This document shows positions 1-5,399 of a DNA stretch of 5,399 bases, piece after piece; the stretch's first letter is position 1; the number at the start of each line of letters is the position of its first letter. This stretch comes from an uncultured Methanomassiliicoccales archaeon. GTDB lineage: Archaea; Thermoplasmatota; Thermoplasmata; Methanomassiliicoccales; Methanomethylophilaceae. Location: assembly GCA_934234005.1 (NCBI GenBank), contig CAKQHC010000097.1:1-5399 (forward strand), in the 5' to 3' direction. The notes beneath the pieces are model-generated. The model worked only from the letters and a program-made list of their open reading frames with translations, made no database searches and was not told the origin of the DNA. Position numbers and translations under genes: made by a program.

Positions 1-1290
1 GCTGACTTGATATTTAAATCCGAATCTGCAACATATTATGCAAAATACATCGATATGTCAAAAATCGAATTCGTGTTTGAAAACAACACGATTCATACCG
101 CATATGGCATCATCGGAATGTATACGCAGGACATCCCCACAATCGAAGGCAAAAAGATTATCGGATGGTATACTGACAAAGACCTGAATACTCCTGCCGA
201 ACTCAAATTCGGCGAAACCGCTCAAAAGGTCTATGCCAAAACTGTAGACGTTGTTACAGTGAAATTCGTATACGGAGACGAGGAACTGTCATCTGTCACC
301 GGCGAAGCGGGAGAAAAATACAAGATTCCTTCGAATCCGGTATACAACGGATACAGATTCATGGGATGGTATGATAACTCCGAACTCAAAGGAAACGCAG
401 TAACTCCCAGCGGAACATTCGATTCCAACAAGATTTATTATGCCAAGATTGTAAAGGAATATACTATAATCTTTGACTACGAAGACGGATATTACGAGAA
501 GACGGGAATCTTCGGAGAAGAAGTTGAAGTTCCTGTAGCACCTGTAAAAGAAGGCTTCGTATTTTCCGGATGGTATCCGGGCAATATGGCTGCCGGAAAC
601 AAGTACGTTGTCGAAAACTGCGATGCAACCTTCACGGCAATATATGCTGCGATCATCACACCTGGCGGATTTACTCCCGATAAAGGATATATCGCCATCG
701 AGAATATAGACATCGAGTCCGGATACATCACCAAAGGCAATTTCAATTCCATCTCTAACGGTCTTGGAGACAACGATGCACTCAAGATTGTACTTAAGAA
801 CGGAATCATAGTACTGCCGAAGGGTGCTGTCGAGAAGATTAACGGTTCGGACGGAGACAAGACTGTTACTATGATGAGATCTCTCGTCACACAATCTGTC
901 CTCGACAGGCTCTCGTCTTCCGATAAGGACAGAATCATGAACGGAACGATAATAAGCATCGACATTACCAACGCCGAAACCAACGGTCTCGGAACAGTGA
1001 AGGTAACTGTAGAATACAGACTTCCCGAAGGAATGGATGCCGGCGACGTCAGAGTATACTATCTCGGAACCGACGGACTCACCGAGCATAAATGCAAATA
1101 TTTCGTAGGCGACGACGGACTGGGATATGTTGAGTTCGAAACAGATCACTTCTCCGATTTTGCCATCGGAAAAGCAGTAGATTCATCCGACGACAGCGGC
1201 AATGCAACAATCTATATTGCTGTCGCAGTAGTGCTTGTTATTGTCGCACTCGGTACCGTGTTCTTCCTGAAGAAACGCGGAACTGTCTGA
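1..1290 (+). CDS. Listeria-Bacteroides repeat (adhesin-like) surface protein, C-terminal part
   Basis: The reading frame is open at base 1, so the N-terminus and any signal peptide lie upstream; 429 residues are visible (numbered from the first codon). At least three Flg_new / InlB B-type repeats of about 65 residues are seen at residues 22-81, 87-150 and 154-215, each with a central G-W-Y and ending in a YAK or TAIY-like strand. A further repeat tail (YYAKY) lies at the window edge. Residues about 228-392 form a beta-rich, Gly/Asp-rich stalk ending in a DHFSDFAIG motif typical of bacterial and archaeal surface proteins. Residues 404-423 are a hydrophobic membrane span followed by KKRGTV, so the bulk should sit outside the cell with a short positively charged tail in the cytoplasm. 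An adhesin or interaction role is inferred from family; the ligand is unknown. It ends in tandem in-frame stops, TGA TAA. Confidence 0.85.
   Translation, partial: ADLIFKSESATYYAKYIDMSKIEFVFENNTIHTAYGIIGMYTQDIPTIEGKKIIGWYTDKDLNTPAELKFGETAQKVYAKTVDVVTVKFVYGDEELSSVTGEAGEKYKIPSNPVYNGYRFMGWYDNSELKGNAVTPSGTFDSNKIYYAKIVKEYTIIFDYEDGYYEKTGIFGEEVEVPVAPVKEGFVFSGWYPGNMAAGNKYVVENCDATFTAIYAAIITPGGFTPDKGYIAIENIDIESGYITKGNFNSISNGLGDNDALKIVLKNGIIVLPKGAVEKINGSDGDKTVTMMRSLVTQSVLDRLSSSDKDRIMNGTIISIDITNAETNGLGTVKVTVEYRLPEGMDAGDVRVYYLGTDGLTEHKCKYFVGDDGLGYVEFETDHFSDFAIGKAVDSSDDSGNATIYIAVAVVLVIVALGTVFFLKKRGTV
64..645 (+). repeat. Three tandem Listeria-Bacteroides (Flg_new) protein repeats
   Basis: Three diverged repeat units are encoded at about 64-243, 259-450 and 460-645. 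The GWY triplets of successive units are 67 and 68 residues apart. Conserved features are an initial beta strand (KFVYG, IIFDY), a proline-containing strand (IPSNPV, VPVAPV), then an aromatic-Gly-Trp-Tyr turn. The DNA copies are clearly diverged, so this is an old protein-level repeat rather than a recent duplication. Confidence 0.75.
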
Positions 1291-1297
1291 TAAAACT

Positions 1298-1315
1298 AGG
1301 GGGTATATGCCCCCT
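1298..1315 (+). terminator. G5/C5 hairpin after the surface-protein gene
   Basis: AGGGGG and CCCCCT (1298-1303 and 1310-1315) pair perfectly around the six-base loop TATATG, starting 8 bases after the stop codon. The following sequence is T-rich but broken (ATTCTTCTGTCT from about 1331), with no clean T-tract next to the stem. It is probably a transcription end or 3' stabilising hairpin for the surface-protein gene. Confidence 0.5.
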
Positions 1316-1400
1316 TACCTTAACATTATAATTCTTCTGTCTAACTTCATTCATACAGAGGTTGCAATCCTAAAACGAATTGTAAATCATCTGATATTTG

Positions 1401-1410
1401 AAAAATATAT
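1401..1410 (+). promoter_or_regulatory. Possible TATA box of the ATPase gene
   Basis: AAAAATATAT is the best archaeal TATA-like stretch in the 169-base gap before the ATPase. A start about 25 bases downstream would fall near 1431, at the centre of the dyad at 1411-1452, leaving a leader of about 29 bases. The gap is AT-rich throughout, so chance matches are easy. Confidence 0.3.
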
Positions 1411-1452
1411 CTAATCGGAAAAATATGCATTTATGCAGAAAAATCCGATTAG
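1411..1452. promoter_or_regulatory. Two-layer inverted repeat before the ATPase start (operator or leader hairpin)
   Basis: CTAATCGGA (1411-1419) is the exact reverse complement of TCCGATTAG (1444-1452). Inside it TGCAT (1426-1430) pairs with ATGCA (1433-1437). Both pairs share the same centre (1431.5), separated by A-rich stretches that do not pair. The dyad ends 7 bases before the ATPase ATG and follows a TATA-like stretch. It could be a repressor site covering the transcription start, or an mRNA hairpin close to the start codon. Confidence 0.45.
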
Positions 1453-1459
1453 GGCCCCT

Positions 1460-2699
1460 ATGAAAATCATGAGAAAAAGATATTTGAACCGTCTCATAGC
1501 AAGAAAACATAATGATATGGCAAAAGTTATTACGGCATTCGCAAATCAGGAAAATCATATCTCTTCTTTAGACTCTTTACAGAACATTTGATTCAATCGG
1601 AAATAAAAAAAGATCACATCATCGGAATTGCACTGGATTCGATTGAATATAATGAATTGCACGATGCTTATAGATTGTATGAATACATCAAAGAACGTTT
1701 AATAAACGACGGATCCTACAATTATATCATATTAGACGAAATTCAATTGGTAAACGGATTTGAATCGCTTATCAACTCTCTTCTGCGTATCGATTTTGTA
1801 GATATTTACATCACTGGATCAAATTCTAAATTCTTGTCCTCAGATATAATTACGGAATTTCGCGGAAGGGGCGATGAAATCAGGGTTAGACCATTATCTT
1901 TCTCGGAATTTCTGGAAGGTTACGAAGGTGACAGATATAATGCCCTTAACGAGTATATGACATACGGCGGATTACCTGAAATTTTGAACATGAAAGATGA
2001 CGAGTCCAAATCTGCATATTTGAAAAACATAATGGATGCCGTGTATCTTTTGGATATAAAAGAAAGAAATGATATTCGGATGCCGTATGCACTTGATAAT
2101 ATCGTAAATGTTCTCTCATCGTCCATCGGATCTTTGGTGAATGCAACAAAACTGAAAAACACCATGATTAGTTCCAGCTACAAAGCCATTGATGAAGCTA
2201 CCGTTGTAAGATACGTCGGATTTCTGGAAGATTCATTTCTGTTTGAAAAATCCAGAAGATATGATGTTAAAGGCAGAAAATACATCAACTCAACCGAAAA
2301 ATACTATTCGGCCGATGGACTTGTCAATTGCAGACTTGAATTTCGTCAATTAGACGACAGACCGCATATAATGGAGAACATTATCTACAATGAGTTGCGT
2401 TCCCGCGGTTTTAGTATGGATGTAGGTTCAATATCCTGCAGAGAACCTGACGGTTCCAAAACTTTGGAAGTTGATTTTGTCACAAAAAAGGCAACAGAAT
2501 GTATTACATTCAATCCGCATACCGCATGTATGACGAATCAAAGACTAAACAGGAACTTAATCCTCTTCTGAAAATTAAAGACTCCTTTAGGAAAATCATA
2601 ATTGTTATGGATTCTATTGCGGCACACATGGACGATAATGGCGTGATGCATATAGGATTGATAGAATTCTTAACCGATGAAAAGTACGCCGATCTTTGA
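1460..2699 (+). pseudogene. AAA ATPase of the AAA_14/DUF4143 type, broken by two one-base frameshifts
   Basis: Three frames together give one 413-residue protein of normal family length. Part 1 runs from ATG 1460 (or 1469, giving MRKRYL) to about 1534. It ends KVIT and then runs out of frame to a TGA at 1589. Part 2, 1537-2487, carries the Walker A motif GIRKSGKS once the missing glycine base is restored (residues 26-33), Walker B YIILDE (D93, E94), the TGSNS sensor-like segment (119-123), the FRGRG turn and the DUF4143 region. Left unshifted it ends at 2571. Part 3, 2490-2699, gives YYIQSAY through the family's usual LLKIKDSF and IIIVMD end. Both breaks fit loss of one base in a run: GGG to GG at 1534-1535, and seven A to six A at 2484-2489. 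The protein family is widespread in archaea and anaerobic bacteria; its role is poorly known. Base composition is much more AT-rich than the neighbours. It may be a real pseudogene, a sequencing-error artefact or, at the second site only, recoded. Confidence 0.85.
2484..2511 (+). other. A AAA AAG slippery heptamer with downstream hairpin in the ATPase
   Basis: In the ATPase frame the codons read ACA AAA AAG, so 2484-2490 is an exact A AAA AAG heptamer, the type used in the E. coli dnaX -1 frameshift. A -1 slip there gives VTKKGNR and enters exactly the frame that encodes the expected family C-terminus. Six bases downstream, GAATGT (2497-2502) and ACATTC (2506-2511) form a perfect but weak 6-bp hairpin with a three-base loop. 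The same spot also fits a plain deletion in an A run, which is the simpler reading because the gene has another, non-slippery break. Confidence 0.4.
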
Positions 2700-2730
2700 A
2701 TCCGCTTAATCGTCCACGATAAGAACCGTA

Positions 2731-2770
2731 AAAGAAAAAATTCGGTCGGAAACTCATGCTTTCCGGCCGA
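2731..2770 (-). terminator. Hairpin plus T-tract terminator of the dehydratase operon
   Basis: Bases 2742-2752 and 2760-2770 form an 11-bp stem (one G-T wobble) around a seven-base loop. Read on the minus strand, it starts 8 bases after the TGA of the small-subunit/Nudix gene and is followed at once by a T-tract (TTTTTTCTTT, with one A before it). There is no matching T-tract on the plus side, so it terminates mainly the minus-strand operon and only insulates it from the ATPase gene. Confidence 0.75.
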
Positions 2771-2778
2771 TATGTGTT

Positions 2779-3558
2779 TCACTGCCTCATCAGATATTCT
2801 ATAACCTTACGGCTGTCCGTAACGGTATCGAGATCCGAAACTTCTTCCGGAAGTCTCCATTCGAATGTCTCGTTCTCTTCATTAATAACAGGTTCGGCAT
2901 ATGCCACCCTGAACAGGAACGGAAACACCTTCCACAGATATTTTCCCTCTCTTACGAAGAACGGGCGCATAACCGCATCGGGCGATTTTACTTCCAGCCC
3001 CGTCTCTTCCATAACCTCTCTGCGTGCGGCGGCAGACGGTGTCTCGCCTTCCTCTACTTTCCCGGCCACCAAAGACCATTTTCCGGGGAACGATCTGCAT
3101 TTCTTGGGACGCTTCAGCATCAGTACGCGACCGTTCAGCATGATTACCGACGATGCAACCTCACGATATGATTCGATTCCCGGAATGTCTACGGTACCTT
3201 CGTCGGCATTCACTTCCGCATATTCTCCGTCCTCGAATATGTCTATCGACGGGATATTGTCTATCATAGGTATCGACGATATTACCGCGCCTGTGGCAAC
3301 AATGGTTTCCGCAGATTCATTGATTACCGCTGCAGGAGCTTTTCCGTGAACCATAAGATCGTACATAACAAACGATCCGACGGTACTGCCCTTACCCTGA
3401 GGGAATAGGAGAATTTTTCCTGCTACGTTACCTCCGTTTCCCACGCGCAGTTCTCCGGTGGATCCGTCCACACCGCCGAGAAAACTCAACGGTTCGTTCA
3501 GCTTGAGAATGTTTCCCTTGGCACTGCCCGAGGATATGGTACGTCCGGTGAACTTCAC
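2779..3558 (-). CDS. Phosphomevalonate dehydratase (aconitase X) small subunit fused to a Nudix hydrolase domain
   Basis: The product has 259 residues; known small subunits are about 130-140 residues. Residues 1-126 are the AcnX swivelling domain (DUF126): it begins (M)KFTGR, has GKILLFPQGKGSTVGS at 47-62 with S58 as the likely catalytic serine by analogy to aconitase, then HGKAPAAVIN at 71-80 and IPMID at 96-100. After a linker of about 6 residues, residues 132-259 form a full Nudix domain. Its Nudix box is complete: G166, E172, R180-E181, E184-E185, G187-L188. The dehydratase half should pair with the upstream large subunit to make trans-anhydromevalonate 5-phosphate in the archaeal mevalonate pathway. 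The Nudix substrate is unknown. Its canonical box points to diphosphate hydrolysis rather than type I IPP isomerase activity. The GTG at 3558 is chosen because it gives the family's normal N-terminus, overlaps the upstream TGA by four bases (GTGA) and has GGAG 8 bases before it. A GTG at 3594 would add 12 residues unlike the family. Confidence 0.9.
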   Translation of the reverse strand: MKFTGRTISSGSAKGNILKLNEPLSFLGGVDGSTGELRVGNGGNVAGKILLFPQGKGSTVGSFVMYDLMVHGKAPAAVINESAETIVATGAVISSIPMIDNIPSIDIFEDGEYAEVNADEGTVDIPGIESYREVASSVIMLNGRVLMLKRPKKCRSFPGKWSLVAGKVEEGETPSAAARREVMEETGLEVKSPDAVMRPFFVREGKYLWKVFPFLFRVAYAEPVINEENETFEWRLPEEVSDLDTVTDSRKVIEYLMRQ

Positions 3559-4730
3559 ATTACCAACTCCATGAGTGCGGTTATGTCTCTGCACATAGCC
3601 TTCTGCGAACAGAGAGTGGGGAGATAATTCCCGGCTTTGGCAGAATTAGTTCCGGTTCTCTGGAATGACGATTCGATAGGTGCCACAACCATACATGTAT
3701 CTGCGAGCACCGGACCGAATTCTTCCATAATCTTCACATCCTCGGGACATTTGGATCTGACCTCTTCGGATGTGCAGAACCATATCTCCGTATCCTTGTT
3801 AACCTTCTTTTTACCTTTGAGGAACGATGCAATCTGATGCATTTCTTTCTCTGTAAGATGGGGGCATCCGATTGCTATCAACTGGACATCATCAACGGTG
3901 TTAAGTTTGTCGTATGCTGCATCCAATTCTTTCTTCCCGATGTGAATAGTTTCCAATCCGGATACATCGAAATTACCCGCTTCCGGCGTTACTCCGTCGA
4001 CATGATACAATGCTATCGATCCGGATGCAGCCATTGCCGCAGAAAGTGTCTTGGCTTCTTCCACCTCGGGATTTATACCCCTGAAATACGGAATTCCTTT
4101 GCCTATAGCCATTCCGACGGCCTGTCCCAGAAGAGAATACGAAAATACCGAGCCGTCTATATCGGCATCGATTACGACAGTGGGCTTCCTGTTGACATCC
4201 AGATGGAGACCGTAATTGGCAGTCTTTCCGAGTATAGCCGCGGCCAATGCTCCCGGGCCGCCTTCCCTGTTGGTTCTTGCACCGATATATGAATTAACAA
4301 AAGACAGAGCGGAAGATTCGGCCCATGCCACATGATCGCCCATAGAGGGAACGTTTGCTCCGGTATACGGCGTACACGAACATGTTGTCTTGATACCCAT
4401 GCTTCCGTACAGATCAATGATACGCAACTGCTTCTTGGCAAAATCTTCGGAGATATGCATCTCTTTCCAGCGTGTTCTGTCCATTCCGACGGGATTGAGT
4501 GTTGAAAGCACAGATACCTTGGCGCCTCCGGCGACCATATCCTCGAGATATTTCAGACCGCCGTCTCCTATCGTTTTGTACGACGCTCCCGAAAGATGTG
4601 CCGATGTTATGTCTATGAGATCCTCGGCACCGTAAATTTTGCCGAGTGCCGTAACCAATTCCATGGCCTTCTGTCTACCTTCGCCTTCCTCTCCGTTGAG
4701 GATGGCTTCCTCCTCCCTAGTAAGGTCCAT
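3555..4730 (-). CDS. Phosphomevalonate dehydratase (aconitase X) large subunit
   Basis: The product has 391 residues, the usual length for archaeal AcnX large subunits. With the small subunit it should dehydrate (R)-mevalonate 5-phosphate to trans-anhydromevalonate 5-phosphate, which a UbiD-type decarboxylase then turns into isopentenyl phosphate; it acts in the cytoplasm. Family motifs seen are the MDLTREEEAILNGEEG start, SAHLSG at 43-48, CTPY with C119, the GDHVAWAESSA and NSYIGARTNREGGPGA block (131-161), IGCPHLTEKE with C289, DTCMVVAPIE with C346, and TNSAKAGNYLPTLC with C374. The family binds an Fe-S cluster through three cysteines; C119, C289, C346 and C374 are the candidates here. An ATG at 4745 would add five residues (MIWTG). 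The ATG at 4730 is preferred because it matches the family start and sits 22-30 bases after a TATA-like box. It is the first gene of a two-gene operon. The hydroxyproline-dehydratase branch of AcnX is less likely given the archaeal context. Confidence 0.92.
   Translation of the reverse strand: MDLTREEEAILNGEEGEGRQKAMELVTALGKIYGAEDLIDITSAHLSGASYKTIGDGGLKYLEDMVAGGAKVSVLSTLNPVGMDRTRWKEMHISEDFAKKQLRIIDLYGSMGIKTTCSCTPYTGANVPSMGDHVAWAESSALSFVNSYIGARTNREGGPGALAAAILGKTANYGLHLDVNRKPTVVIDADIDGSVFSYSLLGQAVGMAIGKGIPYFRGINPEVEEAKTLSAAMAASGSIALYHVDGVTPEAGNFDVSGLETIHIGKKELDAAYDKLNTVDDVQLIAIGCPHLTEKEMHQIASFLKGKKKVNKDTEIWFCTSEEVRSKCPEDVKIMEEFGPVLADTCMVVAPIESSFQRTGTNSAKAGNYLPTLCSQKAMCRDITALMELVM
3567..3570 (-). 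promoter_or_regulatory. Ribosome binding site (GGAG) of the small-subunit/Nudix gene
   Basis: GGAG lies inside the last codons of the large-subunit gene, 8 bases before the GTG at 3558. Together with the GTGA stop/start overlap it decides the start of the downstream gene and indicates translational coupling of the two subunits. Confidence 0.6.
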
Positions 4731-4751
4731 ACCAGTCCATATCATGGGTAG

Positions 4752-4760
4752 TTAATAATA
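4752..4760 (-). promoter_or_regulatory. TATA-like box of the dehydratase operon, fitting a leaderless start
   Basis: On the minus strand TATTATTAA lies 22-30 bases before the ATG at 4730, the archaeal TATA spacing if transcription begins at that start codon. No Shine-Dalgarno sequence is seen before either candidate ATG (4745 or 4730), which fits a leaderless mRNA. The downstream gene of the operon, by contrast, has a clear GGAG. Confidence 0.5.
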
Positions 4761-4944
4761 GGTTAGTAGTCAGGCGGCGGTTGTACGGCTTTTCTGTGCA
4801 TCCCGACAGTTAAAATGACGTTTCCGTTGTCAACAATATCAATGCCGATTCTGATACGGACATGTAGCATCCCCAATCATGCCTTCCGAAAATAAATTTT
4901 GGATAGAATCCGGAACAAAGCAAATGAATGAATTTGGTTGAAGA

Positions 4945-4956
4945 CTATTAATAAAC
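4945..4956 (+). promoter_or_regulatory. Possible TATA box of the MORN-protein gene
   Basis: CTATTAATAAAC is the most TATA-like stretch in the roughly 130 bases upstream of the plus-strand gene at 5001. Initiation about 25 bases downstream (near 4976) would give a leader of about 25 bases that holds the GAGGA at 4986-4990. The rest of the divergent region (4761-4944) shows no other clear site. Confidence 0.35.
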
Positions 4957-4985
4957 ACATATTGATAACAGCACATACAATCTAA

Positions 4986-4990
4986 GAGGA
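4986..4990 (+). promoter_or_regulatory. Ribosome binding site (GAGGA) of the MORN-protein gene
   Basis: GAGGA lies 10 bases before the ATG at 5001, slightly long spacing but the only purine-rich match nearby. It supports the start chosen for the partial gene at the window edge. Confidence 0.45.
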
Positions 4991-5000
4991 AGCGAAACAT

Positions 5001-5399
5001 ATGGACTGTTTTTCAAAGATATTCAAAACATTAGACAAGGCATCGTTTCTGATGAATCCCCAATGCATTATCCCATATGTGAACGAACCGGAATTCAGCA
5101 ACACTCAGATGAACATGCTTAATACCGTATTATCTAAGGAAAAGGGAAGATTCATAGAGTTTCTGAACAGTTCCGACTGCAATGCGAAGAAAATATCTGA
5201 TGACATAGCGGAGCGCCGTATATATTCGCCCGACGAACTGTATGAATTACTCAACGGAATAAAAAAAGAACTGCCGATCTCGGACAACGGAAAAACCGTA
5301 TTCAGACAGGCTGACGGATCGGTCTACGAAGGAGAAATGGAAAAAGGTAAAAAAGAAGGAAAAGGCACACTCAGATGGGCAAACGGAGCTGTATATACC
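5001..5399 (+). CDS. MORN-repeat protein, N-terminal part
   Basis: The first 133 residues are visible; the frame is still open at the window end. Residues 1-95 are a mostly charged, probably helical region (MDCFSKIF start, no signal peptide, no membrane span) with no family I recognise. From residue 105 the sequence turns into MORN repeats: DGSVYEGEMEKGKKEGKGTL (105-124) matches the Y-E-G-E...G-K..G-K-G pattern, and NGAVYT (128-133) begins the next unit. MORN repeats form beta-hairpin arrays that bind proteins or membrane lipids, and they are common in host-associated microbes. The lack of an export signal suggests a cytoplasmic or inner-membrane-surface protein. It is transcribed away from the dehydratase operon, from a shared divergent region, with no evident functional link to it. 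Confidence 0.8.
   Translation, partial: MDCFSKIFKTLDKASFLMNPQCIIPYVNEPEFSNTQMNMLNTVLSKEKGRFIEFLNSSDCNAKKISDDIAERRIYSPDELYELLNGIKKELPISDNGKTVFRQADGSVYEGEMEKGKKEGKGTLRWANGAVYT

Noticed and set aside
289..1149. A 286-codon minus-strand frame opposite the surface-protein gene
   Set aside because: It lies entirely inside a convincing coding region, shows no domain pattern, and its length is explained by the codon bias of the plus-strand gene.
1452..1459. GGGCCC palindrome before the ATPase ATG
   Set aside because: A single six-base palindrome with no partner or repeat copy in the window.
1529..1540. Programmed frameshifting at the first ATPase break
   Set aside because: ATT ACG GCA TTC has no slippery heptamer and the P-site codon ACG could not re-pair after a -1 slip, so a lost G is the better explanation.
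1370..1558. A 62-codon minus-strand frame over the ATPase start
   Set aside because: It covers the dyad and the conserved 5' coding part of the ATPase; Phe/Ile/Cys-rich product as expected from AT-rich antisense DNA.
1588..2571. An intact 327-codon ATPase starting with TTG at 1588
   Set aside because: The same frame continues upstream to the Walker A motif and the family C-terminus lies in another frame, so this is the middle part of a broken gene, not a gene of its own.
2756..3349. A 197-codon plus-strand frame opposite the small-subunit/Nudix gene
   Set aside because: Ser/Thr-rich low-complexity product typical of an antisense shadow; it also starts inside the operon terminator hairpin.
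3837..4292. A 151-codon plus-strand frame opposite the large-subunit gene
   Set aside because: No recognisable motifs, and it is antisense to a strongly conserved enzyme gene.
4827..4835. GTTG-T-CAAC small palindrome in the divergent region
   Set aside because: Only four bases per arm, expected by chance, and not placed at a promoter element.
1..5399. CRISPR array, tRNA, insertion-sequence ends or direct-repeat attachment sites
   Set aside because: I looked for regularly spaced repeats, cloverleaf-like segments, a transposase frame and matching terminal repeats, and saw none by eye.

Overview
The window most likely comes from a methanogenic archaeon of the Methanomassiliicoccales/Methanomethylophilaceae type (gut or rumen Thermoplasmatota). 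This is inferred from three things. There is a two-gene, archaeal-type phosphomevalonate dehydratase (aconitase X) locus. It has a TATA-like box 22-30 bases before the best start codon, as in a leaderless archaeal transcript. The flanking genes encode a Listeria/Bacteroides-repeat surface protein and a MORN-repeat protein. No rRNA, tRNA or other marker gene is present to prove the assignment.

Layout, left to right. (1) 1-1290, plus strand: the C-terminal part of a membrane-anchored, adhesin-like protein with at least three Listeria-Bacteroides repeats, followed by a G5/C5 hairpin. (2) 1460-2699, plus strand: an AT-rich AAA ATPase of the AAA_14/DUF4143 type, broken by two one-base deletions. 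One G is missing just before Walker A. One A is missing in an A run near the 3' end, at a dnaX-like A AAA AAG heptamer followed by a small hairpin. A 42-bp dyad lies just before its start. (3) 2731-2770: a strong hairpin plus T-tract terminator, read on the minus strand. (4) 2779-4730, minus strand: a tight two-gene operon with a 4-base overlap. It encodes the aconitase-X large subunit and then a small subunit fused in frame to a complete Nudix hydrolase domain. (5) 4731-5000: a 270-base divergent promoter region. (6) 5001-5399, plus strand: the start of a MORN-repeat protein that runs off the window.

How the genes work together. The minus-strand pair should form one enzyme that dehydrates (R)-mevalonate 5-phosphate to trans-anhydromevalonate 5-phosphate in the archaeal mevalonate route to isopentenyl phosphate, hence membrane lipid synthesis. 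The fused Nudix domain is the most unusual feature, because Nudix enzymes act on diphosphates such as IPP or nucleotides. The fusion could link flux control or metabolite clean-up to isoprenoid synthesis. The surface protein, the broken ATPase and the MORN protein look like accessory genes with no evident link to that pathway.
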